Part shown: positions 26,191 through 33,357 of the stretch, piece by piece
How positions within the stretch are numbered: position 1 is the stretch's first letter
Layout: every line of letters begins with the position of its first letter
From: Candidatus Woesearchaeota archaeon
Lineage (GTDB): Archaea > Nanobdellota > Nanobdellia > Woesearchaeales > GW2011-AR9
Direction of reading: 5' to 3'
DNA: 64,000 nucleotides
Assembly: GCA_018696595.1 (NCBI GenBank)
Contig: JABHQW010000008.1
Location: 204,522 to 268,521, forward strand
Program-made: the position numbers and the translations under genes
The notes under the pieces: generated by a model
The model's database searches: none
Seen by the model: only the letters and a program-made list of their open reading frames with translations
What the model was told of the DNA's origin: nothing

Positions 26191-26740
26191 TACTTTTTCT
26201 TAATTTAAATTTTGATTTTAAAAATAAATTGTTAGGAACATAAAGAATATCTCCACTATCAGTTTTAATTTCTGTTTCTAAATAACCAATCTTTTCAACT
26301 CTACCAGAAATTTCTTTTACTTCTACTCTTCGTCCTTCTTTAATTTGTCCTTTTCTTAAAATGTAAATCCAACCAATTAAATTAGGAATAACGTCTTTTA
26401 AACCCACTAAGAAAGTAAGTATAATTAACATTAAAACCGCCCCTAGGACTAAGTAAAGCACGATTGAAGTGATTCCAAGATGATTTAAGAAAACTACAAT
26501 AAAGACCAAATAGATTACCCATGAAATAATGTTACTTACCCATTTATCGATATTTTGTGTGATTCCTACTTTTCCTAGTAATTTATTTAGTTCAATTTCT
26601 CTTAGTAATCTATATACTAATTTCTGAGCTAAGATACCTAAACCAAAGCCAGCGATTAAAATTACTATTCCTACAATGATTGTGTAAATGTATGATTGAG
26701 CTGTTTGAACAACCCCACTTACACCTGTTGCATTAACCAT
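26183..26740 (-). CDS. Small-conductance mechanosensitive channel (MscS) family protein
   Basis: 185 residues: three hydrophobic helices (about 15-45, 65-90 and 92-115) followed by a beta domain beginning RKGQIKEGRRVEVKEISGRVEKIGYLETEI, which is the MscS signature for the cytoplasmic ring. The pore helix with small residues lies in VLGAVLMLIILTFLVGLKDV. The protein ends soon after the beta domain, so the large C-terminal vestibule of E. coli MscS is missing. It probably releases solutes under osmotic shock. It is divergent from the DRG GTPase gene. Confidence 0.88.
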   Translation of the reverse strand: MVNATGVSGVVQTAQSYIYTIIVGIVILIAGFGLGILAQKLVYRLLREIELNKLLGKVGITQNIDKWVSNIISWVIYLVFIVVFLNHLGITSIVLYLVLGAVLMLIILTFLVGLKDVIPNLIGWIYILRKGQIKEGRRVEVKEISGRVEKIGYLETEIKTDSGDILYVPNNLFLKSKFKLRKSND

Positions 26741-26819
26741 AATCTTCTAAGCACTTCTTTCATTTATAAAAATTGCGAAAAACTATATAAAGCAGACTAA
26801 GATTGTACCATTTAGTATT

Positions 26820-27917
26820 ATGGTTGATTACAATAAGAAAATCAAGGAATTGCAGGATGAGTTAAAGAAAACCAAGTACAATAAGGCTACTCAAGGCCAT
26901 ATTGGGATAGTTAAAGCTAAAATTGCTCAGCTTAAAGAAAAACAAGAATCTCGTGTTTCTAAAAAAACTGGAAAATCTGAACATGGTTATACTGTTAGAA
27001 AGTCCGGTGATGGGACTGTTTTATTATTAGGATTTCCTTCTGCGGGAAAGTCCACATTATTAAACGCATTAACTGGAGCAGATTCTGAAGTTGGTGCTTA
27101 TGAATTTACAACTTTATCTGTCGTTCCAGGAATGATGGAATATAAACAAGCTAAGATTCAGATCTTAGATGTTCCTGGAATTGTTTCTGGAGCAGCTTCT
27201 GGTAAGGGGAGAGGAAAAGAAGTTCTTACAGTTATTCAAAACGCTGATTTGGTTCTTATTGTTATTGATGTTAATCATCCTGAACATTATCCTGCGATAT
27301 TAAGAGAAGTTTGGGAATCTCGAATTCGTCTTAATAAAAAGAAACCACAAGTTTGGATTAAGAAAAAAGCTCAAGGTGGAATCCAAATAGGAAAAACTGT
27401 TGAGTTAAATGTTGATGATGAAACAATTAAAAAAGTTCTTCGCGAATTTAAGTTAGTTAATGCCGAAGTGTTAATAAGAAGTCCAATTGATATTGATGAT
27501 TTTATTGATTGTATTGAAGGAAATAAAAAATATGTGCACTCATTAACTTGCGTTAGTAAAGTTGATTTAGCCTCTGCTTCTAAAGTTAGTAAGGTAAAAA
27601 AAGAATTGAATGCTGACTTATTAGTTTCTGCAGAAGATGGATTAAACATTAATCAGTTGAGAGAAATGATTTTTCAAAAATTAGATTTTATTAGAATTTA
27701 TATGAAAGAACCCCGTAAAGAAGCAGACATGAAAGAACCAATGATTATCTATCGCGGAGCAACTATAAGGGATGTTTGTTCAAAGACGCATAAAGATTTT
27801 GTAAAGAAATTTAGGTTTGCTCGAGTGTGGGGAAAGTCCGCTAAACATCCAGCACAGAAAGTATCTTTAAGACATAAACTTCAAGATGAAGATATTCTAG
27901 AATTGCATTTGGATTAA
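26820..27917 (+). CDS. DRG/Rbg-family GTPase (Obg-HflX superfamily)
   Basis: 365 residues with an N-terminal helical coil, G domain motifs G1 GFPSAGKST (about 70-78), G3 DVPG and G4-like SKVD, and a C-terminal TGS domain (PMIIYRGATIRDVCSKTHKDF...). This is the architecture of developmentally regulated GTP-binding proteins, which associate with ribosomes and are universal in archaea and eukaryotes. The basic insertion between G3 and G4 is normal for the family. It stands alone, convergent with an AsnB-like gene whose stop is 1 nt away. Confidence 0.93.
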   Translation: MVDYNKKIKELQDELKKTKYNKATQGHIGIVKAKIAQLKEKQESRVSKKTGKSEHGYTVRKSGDGTVLLLGFPSAGKSTLLNALTGADSEVGAYEFTTLSVVPGMMEYKQAKIQILDVPGIVSGAASGKGRGKEVLTVIQNADLVLIVIDVNHPEHYPAILREVWESRIRLNKKKPQVWIKKKAQGGIQIGKTVELNVDDETIKKVLREFKLVNAEVLIRSPIDIDDFIDCIEGNKKYVHSLTCVSKVDLASASKVSKVKKELNADLLVSAEDGLNINQLREMIFQKLDFIRIYMKEPRKEADMKEPMIIYRGATIRDVCSKTHKDFVKKFRFARVWGKSAKHPAQKVSLRHKLQDEDILELHLD

Positions 27918-27918
27918 A

Positions 27919-28812
27919 TCATAAACTATCAATCCAGTCTTTCTTTAATTTAAAACCATTCTTTCTAGCTAATTTAGAAATCGCTTTATCGAAACAACTC
28001 CCGTATTGAGCAGCTTTCTTTTTTCGCCAAGCGAATTCTCCCAAAAAATCTTCGGCAATCTCTCTCAGAATAACCTTCTTCTTTTCTTCTACAATTTTCC
28101 AATCTCCCGGAAGTTTCATTGCATATTCAATTAAATCTTTGTCCAAGAAAGGTGTTTTTATTTGAATGTTAAGTTCTTTAGCTAGATTAAAATCTCTAAC
28201 TAAATCTCGGTCCCACATATATTTTAATCCCTGCCAACATTCATGATTGATGTTAGCAACTTTATCGTGTCGGTCATAACCAGCAAAAATCTCTTCTGAA
28301 CCTAATCCACCAAGAAAGTAATTAATATTATCTTTTATTCCTAATTCTGCTGCCGCCATAACTACTGCACCAACACCAATATTAACTACATCGGTTTTGT
28401 TTACTAGTTTTAGAATTGCTACTGTTTTCTTAATAATTTCTTCGGCTTCTTCTAAATTATAAACTTTAAACTTCAAATTGAGGTTTAATTTCTTGGCAAC
28501 TTTCTGAGCTTCGATAATATCTTCTGGTTCTTTAGTAATGTCATCTTGAAATCCAACGGCGTAACAAGTAAAATCCTTATGAAATATTTTTGCAACTGCC
28601 GCAATGAAAGAACTGTCTACTCCGCCTGAGAAAAAAATACCAAACTTTCCTTCTGGTAATCTTGACTTAACTGCTTGAAGTAATTTTTCTCTTAGAACTT
28701 TTTTTGCTTCTGATTTGTCAGCAATAGTTTCTTTTGTATGAAAAGTATCAATCAACTTACCCCAATCTACTTTGTGGATTAATTCATTGTTTTGGATAAA
28801 GATTTCTTTCAT
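27919..28812 (-). CDS. Asparagine synthase-like ATP pyrophosphatase (no glutaminase domain)
   Basis: 297 residues corresponding only to the C-terminal synthetase domain of AsnB. The PP-loop FFSGGVDSSFI lies at about residues 63-73, and GGLGSEEIFAGYDRH and a RE-x-A segment align with the substrate site. The N-terminal Cys-dependent glutamine amidotransferase domain is missing, so the nitrogen donor would be free ammonia or another amine. The product could be asparagine or a different amidated compound. Its 5' end overlaps the upstream part of the divergent dph6 ORF, whose real start is further in. Confidence 0.8.
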   Translation of the reverse strand: MKEIFIQNNELIHKVDWGKLIDTFHTKETIADKSEAKKVLREKLLQAVKSRLPEGKFGIFFSGGVDSSFIAAVAKIFHKDFTCYAVGFQDDITKEPEDIIEAQKVAKKLNLNLKFKVYNLEEAEEIIKKTVAILKLVNKTDVVNIGVGAVVMAAAELGIKDNINYFLGGLGSEEIFAGYDRHDKVANINHECWQGLKYMWDRDLVRDFNLAKELNIQIKTPFLDKDLIEYAMKLPGDWKIVEEKKKVILREIAEDFLGEFAWRKKKAAQYGSCFDKAISKLARKNGFKLKKDWIDSL

Positions 28813-28863
28813 GGTTCTATAATTTCCTATAAATTTATAAAATATTGCACTAAAAAGAACATT

Positions 28864-29544
28864 ATGAAATTAGCAGCTTTATTCACCGGCGGAAAGGACT
28901 CTGTTTATGCTATTCATTTGGCTCAGAAACAGGGACATGAGATCACTTGCCTAATCACAATTAAATCTGAGAACCCAGATTCTTATATGTTTCATACTCC
29001 AGCAATAGAGTTAACTGAATTGCAAGCAGAAGCAATGGAGATGCCACATGTAATTGCTAGCACAGAAGGAGAAAAAGAGAAAGAGTTAGAAGATTTAGAA
29101 TTAGCGATTAAAACCACAAAAGAAAAGTTTGAATTTGAAGGTGTGATTACTGGTGCTTTATTCTCTGAATATCAAAGTTCAAGGATTGAAAAGATTTGTA
29201 ATAAATTAGGGTTGAAATGTGTTAATCCATTATGGCATAAAAAACAGGAAGAAGAAATGCAAGAGTTAGTTGACAATGGTTTTGAGTTTATCTTCACTTC
29301 TATTGCTGCTTATGGTCTAAATAAGAATTGGTTGAATAAAGTAATTACTAATGAAGATTTAGAAAAGCTAAACAAATTAAAAGATAAAATTGGTTCTAAT
29401 GTTGCTGGCGAAGGCGGGGAGTTCGAGAGTTTAGTATTGGATTGTCCATTATTCAAAAAGAAACTAGTTATTGAAGAATTTGAAATTCAAGAAGAGAATG
29501 AATGTACTGCTAGAATGATTATTACAAAGGCAAAGTTAGAATGA
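28864..29544 (+). CDS. dph6: Diphthine--ammonia ligase (Dph6-like PP-loop ATPase)
   Basis: Last step of diphthamide formation on elongation factor 2. The N-terminus MKLAALFTGGKDSVYAIHLA holds the PP-loop. EGVITGALFSEYQSSRIEKICNKLGL and the C-terminal GEGGEFESLVLDCPLFKKK are signatures of the family. I place the start at 28864 rather than at the ORF track start (28792), because homology begins there and a TATA-like TTTATAAAAT lies about 22 nt upstream. 226 residues is normal. It overlaps the next gene by 4 nt. Confidence 0.9.
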   Translation: MKLAALFTGGKDSVYAIHLAQKQGHEITCLITIKSENPDSYMFHTPAIELTELQAEAMEMPHVIASTEGEKEKELEDLELAIKTTKEKFEFEGVITGALFSEYQSSRIEKICNKLGLKCVNPLWHKKQEEEMQELVDNGFEFIFTSIAAYGLNKNWLNKVITNEDLEKLNKLKDKIGSNVAGEGGEFESLVLDCPLFKKKLVIEEFEIQEENECTARMIITKAKLE

Positions 29545-29933
29545 CTACAGTAATCTGCTTTGGAACATTCGATCATTTACATCAAGGCCATTTAAACTAT
29601 TTCTTACAAGCAAAAGAACTGGGAGACTATCTTATCGTTGTTGTTGCTAGAGATAAGAATACAAACAAAGAAACAACTTATAATGAAAATCAAAGATTAA
29701 AAGAAGTAAAACAACAACAGATTGTTGACGAAGCTGTTCTAGGGGATTTAGAAGACAAGTATAAAATAATCAAAGAAAAGAATCCAGACTTTCTTTGTTT
29801 GGGATACGATCAGGAGATTGATGAAAATAAACTAAAAGAAGAATTAGTTAAACTTAATTTATTTCCAGAAATAAAAAGAATGAACCCTTATCAGGAAGAT
29901 AAATATAAAAGTAGTTTGATTAGAAACAAATAA
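29541..29933 (+). CDS. ribL: FAD synthetase RibL-like cytidylyltransferase-family protein
   Basis: 130 residues of the nucleotidyltransferase fold: GTFDHLHQGHLNYF (GTFDxxHxGH, about 8-21) and a C-terminal segment near YKSSLIR in place of the classic ISTTxLI. The length and the PDFLCLGYDQ motif match archaeal RibL, which transfers AMP to FMN. Glycerol-3-phosphate cytidylyltransferase is an alternative within the same superfamily. It overlaps dph6 by 4 nt and is therefore co-transcribed. Confidence 0.82.
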   Translation: MTTVICFGTFDHLHQGHLNYFLQAKELGDYLIVVVARDKNTNKETTYNENQRLKEVKQQQIVDEAVLGDLEDKYKIIKEKNPDFLCLGYDQEIDENKLKEELVKLNLFPEIKRMNPYQEDKYKSSLIRNK

Positions 29934-30752
29934 TTATTTTTTCTTTTTAGCAGTTAAATAACTTTTAAAGATATAAACGTGTTCCCACACAGAAACAGAA
30001 ATTTCTATCAACAAGATAAAAGTAACTACCACTATTGCAATTCCATAAATTTGATTAACTAATAATTCGCTTAAATTCTGAATATTGTTTTTAACAACAG
30101 AAACAAAGATTAAGATTGCTAATACAACTAACCAGGTAACTAAAGATTGATGCCCGTGGGTTTTAACAAAATGGAAATCCTTTTTCAAAGAGTTGTATGC
30201 CCCTTTTTTTTCAAATGTCATTACAGGATAGACAAAGAGTAATCGAATTGAAATAAATACTAAATAAACAAGCATGACTGGGAGGAATATTGCTGCCGCC
30301 AATAAAGCATTTGAAGGTAATAAGAAAAATAACACAATCCCTAAAAGTGTTAATGGTACAAAAATAATCAAATAACTTAAAATGTGAATCCCTAAAGTTG
30401 TTAAGTAATGTTTGTTAGCAAATTTAACCCCTCGAATAAAATCTGTTTTTCCTTTCAAAAGAATATCTTTGATCATGCCATATTTAGCAGTTAGTAAATA
30501 ATTGTCAATTAGTACTACTAGAATCACATAAATAGCTAGGAAAATCCAAGAACTGGGGGTTTGTAAGACAATCTTAAGTAATGAGTATTCACTACTAATA
30601 AAAACATCAAGAATACCAGTAACTAACAAGAATAAGTAAACTAAAATTAGATTTACAGTTAAGATTAAAAGATTAGGAAGAAAAAGTATTTTGTTATTTT
30701 TAACAATTCTCCAACTTACTTCAAACGGGTTTTCCCTCTTTTTTCTCTTCAT
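29934..30752 (-). CDS. Multi-pass membrane protein of unknown function
   Basis: 272 residues with about six transmembrane helices and a short basic N-terminus (MKRKKRENPFEVSWRIVKNN). It has no transporter signature and no conserved charged residue inside the helices. The pattern resembles the broad group of DUF-type archaeal membrane proteins that share an amphipathic FEVSWRIVKNNK start. It is convergent with ribL, directly abutting. Confidence 0.65.
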   Translation of the reverse strand: MKRKKRENPFEVSWRIVKNNKILFLPNLLILTVNLILVYLFLLVTGILDVFISSEYSLLKIVLQTPSSWIFLAIYVILVVLIDNYLLTAKYGMIKDILLKGKTDFIRGVKFANKHYLTTLGIHILSYLIIFVPLTLLGIVLFFLLPSNALLAAAIFLPVMLVYLVFISIRLLFVYPVMTFEKKGAYNSLKKDFHFVKTHGHQSLVTWLVVLAILIFVSVVKNNIQNLSELLVNQIYGIAIVVVTFILLIEISVSVWEHVYIFKSYLTAKKKK

Positions 30753-30878
30753 AGCTTAAAAGAAAGGATTTGGGTTATATATAGTTTTTGTTTGCGGTTG
30801 TGCATTAATTCCCTCGTGATTCCCATTATTTCACATTATTTATATACTAATTAACTATTGTTAACTTAGGTGATAAAA

Positions 30879-31058
30879 ATGGGCTGCAAGGTTTGCGATA
30901 TTGAATTAACTGCAAGTGATTTATTTTATTGCAATTCTTGTGAAAATATCAGAAGACGATGGGAAGTGTATTGTGAGGGTAATAATTTTTATAAGAAAAA
31001 CGGAAGAAACGGGCAACCGGGAAGGAAAAAAAGTACAAAATGGAATCAAACGAACTAA
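30879..31058 (+). CDS. Small Cys-rich zinc-ribbon-like protein
   Basis: 59 residues from ATG 30879. The ORF track begins 3 codons earlier at a GTG, but AGGTGA lies 5 nt before the ATG and overlaps that GTG, so the ATG is preferred. Two CxxC pairs are visible (GCKVCDIEL and YCNSCENIRR), as in a treble-clef or zinc ribbon, followed by a basic Asn/Gly-rich tail. Its 3' end overlaps the peroxiredoxin start by 19 nt. A small metal- or redox-responsive role in the oxidative stress group is inference. Confidence 0.6.
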   Translation: MGCKVCDIELTASDLFYCNSCENIRRRWEVYCEGNNFYKKNGRNGQPGRKKSTKWNQTN

Positions 31059-31615
31059 AAATAAATGAACAAGCACCAAAGTTTACAGCTGAAGCGTTAC
31101 ATCAAGGAGAAATAAAAAAAGTTAATTTAGATGACTATAAGGGAAAATGGGTGGCCTTAGTTTTTTATCCAGCAGATTTTACTTTTGTTTGTCCAACTGA
31201 GTTAGGAAGCTTAGCTGATAAATATGAAGAATTCAAGCAAGTAAATACAGAAATAATTAGCATTAGTACAGACACTGTTTTTGTCCATAAAGCGTGGGCA
31301 GACAATTCTGAAACAATTAAAAAAATTACTTATCCAATGTTAGCGGATCCGACTGGAAAGATTTGTCGAGCTTATGGGACTTATTTGGAACACGAAGGCC
31401 TAAGTTTAAGGGGGACATTTATTGTTGATCCTGACGGAGTTCTAAAAGCTTACGAATTACATGACAATAGTATTGGTAGAAATAGTGAGGAGTTGATGAG
31501 AAAAATCAAAGCGGCTCAGTTTGTCTATGAGCATGGAGATAAAGTTTGTCCAGCTAATTGGCAACCTGGAAAAGAAACATTAAAGCCAGGATTGGATTTA
31601 GTGGGAAAACTTTGA
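31040..31615 (+). CDS. Peroxiredoxin (2-Cys, AhpC/Prx1 type)
   Basis: 191 residues. The peroxidatic Cys lies in FTFVCPTELG (about residue 50), and the resolving Cys lies in KVCPANWQPG near residue 171, as in typical 2-Cys peroxiredoxins. It reduces hydrogen peroxide and organic peroxides. The C-terminus ends with KPGLDLVGKL. It is the first enzyme of a cluster with superoxide dismutase and a nitroreductase, and overlaps the small Cys-rich gene. Its thiol donor is not in the immediate operon. Confidence 0.95.
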   Translation: MESNELKINEQAPKFTAEALHQGEIKKVNLDDYKGKWVALVFYPADFTFVCPTELGSLADKYEEFKQVNTEIISISTDTVFVHKAWADNSETIKKITYPMLADPTGKICRAYGTYLEHEGLSLRGTFIVDPDGVLKAYELHDNSIGRNSEELMRKIKAAQFVYEHGDKVCPANWQPGKETLKPGLDLVGKL

Positions 31616-31650
31616 TTTTTTTAATTTATGTTTTTGAGGGGGTGTTTTAA

Positions 31651-31782
31651 ATGAAAAATGTATGCGAACTATGTGATGAAATGTTAGAAAAAAAAGACAC
31701 AGAAGCAATAGATTATTGTGATCTGTGTAATGATGAGAAAGGAAAAGAGAAAAGATTAAAAAGTTCTTGCTCTTGGTGTTAA
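31651..31782 (+). CDS. 43-residue Cys-rich miniprotein between peroxiredoxin and SOD
   Basis: Too short for the ORF track. It starts MKNVCELCDEML after a strong GAGGGGGTG, has a second CxxC (YCDLCNDEKG) and ends SSCSWC with a third Cys pair. Six cysteines in 43 residues indicate a small zinc- or iron-binding knuckle. It is related in style, though not clearly in sequence, to the protein at 30879. Position and ribosome site argue that it is translated. Confidence 0.65.
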   Translation: MKNVCELCDEMLEKKDTEAIDYCDLCNDEKGKEKRLKSSCSWC

Positions 31783-31804
31783 TTAAAACAAGAGGTGTAA
31801 TAAA

Positions 31805-32407
31805 ATGAATGAATTTAAACCATTACCTTATGGATACAATGCTTTAGAACCGTTTATCGATGAACAAACAATGAAGATTCATCATAACAAACATCATCAA
31901 GCTTATTTTGATAAATTTACAGCAGCAATTTCTGGAACAGATTTAGAGAATAAAGACGTTAAAGAAATTTTGTCTGATTTAAATCAAATTCCAGAAGAGA
32001 TTAAGACAGCTGTGATTAATAACGGTGGCGGTTTTTATCACCATAGTTTCTTTTGGGAAATCATGAAAATAGATGTTTCTTTTGAAGGCGAAATAGCAGA
32101 AGCTATTAAAGAAAAGTTTGAAAGCTTTGAAAGCTTTAAAGGACAGTTTTCTAAAGCTGCACTCACTGTTTTTGGATCTGGTTGGGCTTGGTTAGTTCTT
32201 AATGAAAATAAAGAATTAGAAATTGTCCAAACAAAAAATCAAGATTGTCCGTTAAGTATAAACAAAATTCCTCTTTTGGCGATTGATGTTTGGGAACATG
32301 CCTATTATTTGAAATACCAAAATAAAAGAGCCGAGTATGTTGAAAACTTTTTTAATGTGATTGATTGGGATAAAGTAAATGAGTTATATAAAGAGGCAAA
32401 ACAATGA
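31805..32407 (+). CDS. sodA: Superoxide dismutase, Fe/Mn family
   Basis: Converts superoxide to hydrogen peroxide, the substrate of the peroxiredoxin encoded upstream. The 200 residues include the four metal ligands: His in MKIHHNKHHQAYFDKF, His in GGGFYHHSFFWE, and Asp and His in IDVWEHAYYLKY. The Mn versus Fe preference cannot be set from sequence. It begins after AGAGGTG and overlaps the nitroreductase gene by 4 nt. Confidence 0.95.
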   Translation: MNEFKPLPYGYNALEPFIDEQTMKIHHNKHHQAYFDKFTAAISGTDLENKDVKEILSDLNQIPEEIKTAVINNGGGFYHHSFFWEIMKIDVSFEGEIAEAIKEKFESFESFKGQFSKAALTVFGSGWAWLVLNENKELEIVQTKNQDCPLSINKIPLLAIDVWEHAYYLKYQNKRAEYVENFFNVIDWDKVNELYKEAKQ

Positions 32408-32988
32408 AAATAAATAATCGAGAAATACAATTTCCTTTAAACAAGATTTTTCCAAAACGTTGGTCTCCAAGATCATTTAATGGTAAAAAATTAACCAAAA
32501 CACAAATCATGACCTTATTTGAAGCTGCTCGTTGGTCTCCAAGTGCGTTTAATGGGCAACCTTGGAAATTTGTTTACACTGAAAGAGGAGATAAGAATTG
32601 GAAAAGATTGTTGAATTTACTAATTCCATTCAACCAAATGTGGGTTAAGAATAGCTCTCTGTTAGTTTTTGTAATCTCTAATAAGAAGTTTGAGTATAAT
32701 GGTAAATCAAATAAAACCCATTCTTTTGATGTTGGTGCTGCATGGATGTCTGTTGCTTTACAGGCATCATTAATGGGTCTTGCGGCCCATGGGATGAGTG
32801 GTATTAATTATAAGAAAGCAACTGAAGTACTAAAAATACCAAAAAACTACAAATTGGAAATGGCTTTTGCTGTTGGTAAGAAAGATTTAAAATCAAAATT
32901 ACCCGCGGATTTCCAAAAAATGGAAGTTCAATCAGATAGAAATAAAGTTAATAAATTCATATCTAAAGGAACATTTGTTTGGAAATAA
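32404..32988 (+). CDS. Nitroreductase-family flavoprotein
   Basis: 194 residues of the FMN-dependent nitroreductase fold. The start FPKRWSPRSFNGKKL and the flavin-binding ARWSPSAFNGQPWKFVY are characteristic, followed by FDVGAAWMSVALQASLMGLAAHGMSG. It probably reduces quinones or other electron acceptors with NAD(P)H. The ATG overlaps the SOD stop, so the two are translationally coupled and likely share an oxidative stress role. The substrate is unknown. Confidence 0.88.
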   Translation: MKINNREIQFPLNKIFPKRWSPRSFNGKKLTKTQIMTLFEAARWSPSAFNGQPWKFVYTERGDKNWKRLLNLLIPFNQMWVKNSSLLVFVISNKKFEYNGKSNKTHSFDVGAAWMSVALQASLMGLAAHGMSGINYKKATEVLKIPKNYKLEMAFAVGKKDLKSKLPADFQKMEVQSDRNKVNKFISKGTFVWK

Positions 32989-33059
32989 AGAAAAATAAAA
33001 TTTAATTTTAATAGTAATTTTTTTAATTTTTTAATAAGTCTAAATGGAGGTAGATTAAA

Positions 33060-33341
33060 ATGGAAAAATGTAATGAAAATAAATGTGGTAGTGAGAAAGA
33101 ATCTTGTTATAGTACTGGTTGTGATATGACTGATGCTATGTTAAGATTGGCAGATAAAGCTTGGGAAGAGCTAATGCTTGAAAAAATGAAAAAAGTTTTT
33201 GAAGAACATAATGGGGAAAGGATGAATAAAGTTGCTCAGGTGACTGTTGATTCTGCCAATGCGCATTGGAAAACTAAAATGGAAGCAATGGGAAACAAGC
33301 ATAATGCAAAAATTAAATTACAAGAAGCTTTTAGGGGTTAA
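33060..33341 (+). CDS. Hypothetical protein with Cys-rich N-terminus
   Basis: 93 residues. The first 22 hold four Cys (EKCNENKCGSEKESCYSTGC), then a helical region with many Met and Lys residues, rich in Asn and His near the end. No family recognised. AGGTAG/GGAGGT precedes the ATG. It ends the oxidative stress group and is followed directly by a terminator hairpin. A metal-binding role is suggested only by composition and the adjacent copper cluster. Confidence 0.6.
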   Translation: MEKCNENKCGSEKESCYSTGCDMTDAMLRLADKAWEELMLEKMKKVFEEHNGERMNKVAQVTVDSANAHWKTKMEAMGNKHNAKIKLQEAFRG

Positions 33342-33356
33342 AAACCCCTTTTTTTT
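33334..33356 (+). terminator. Intrinsic terminator-like hairpin
   Basis: GGGGTT-aaa-AACCCC followed by eight T residues directly overlaps the last codons and stop of the gene at 33060. The same T run precedes the end of the convergent copA. It is the clearest hairpin-plus-T-tract in the window. Confidence 0.75.
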
Positions 33357-33357
33357 A

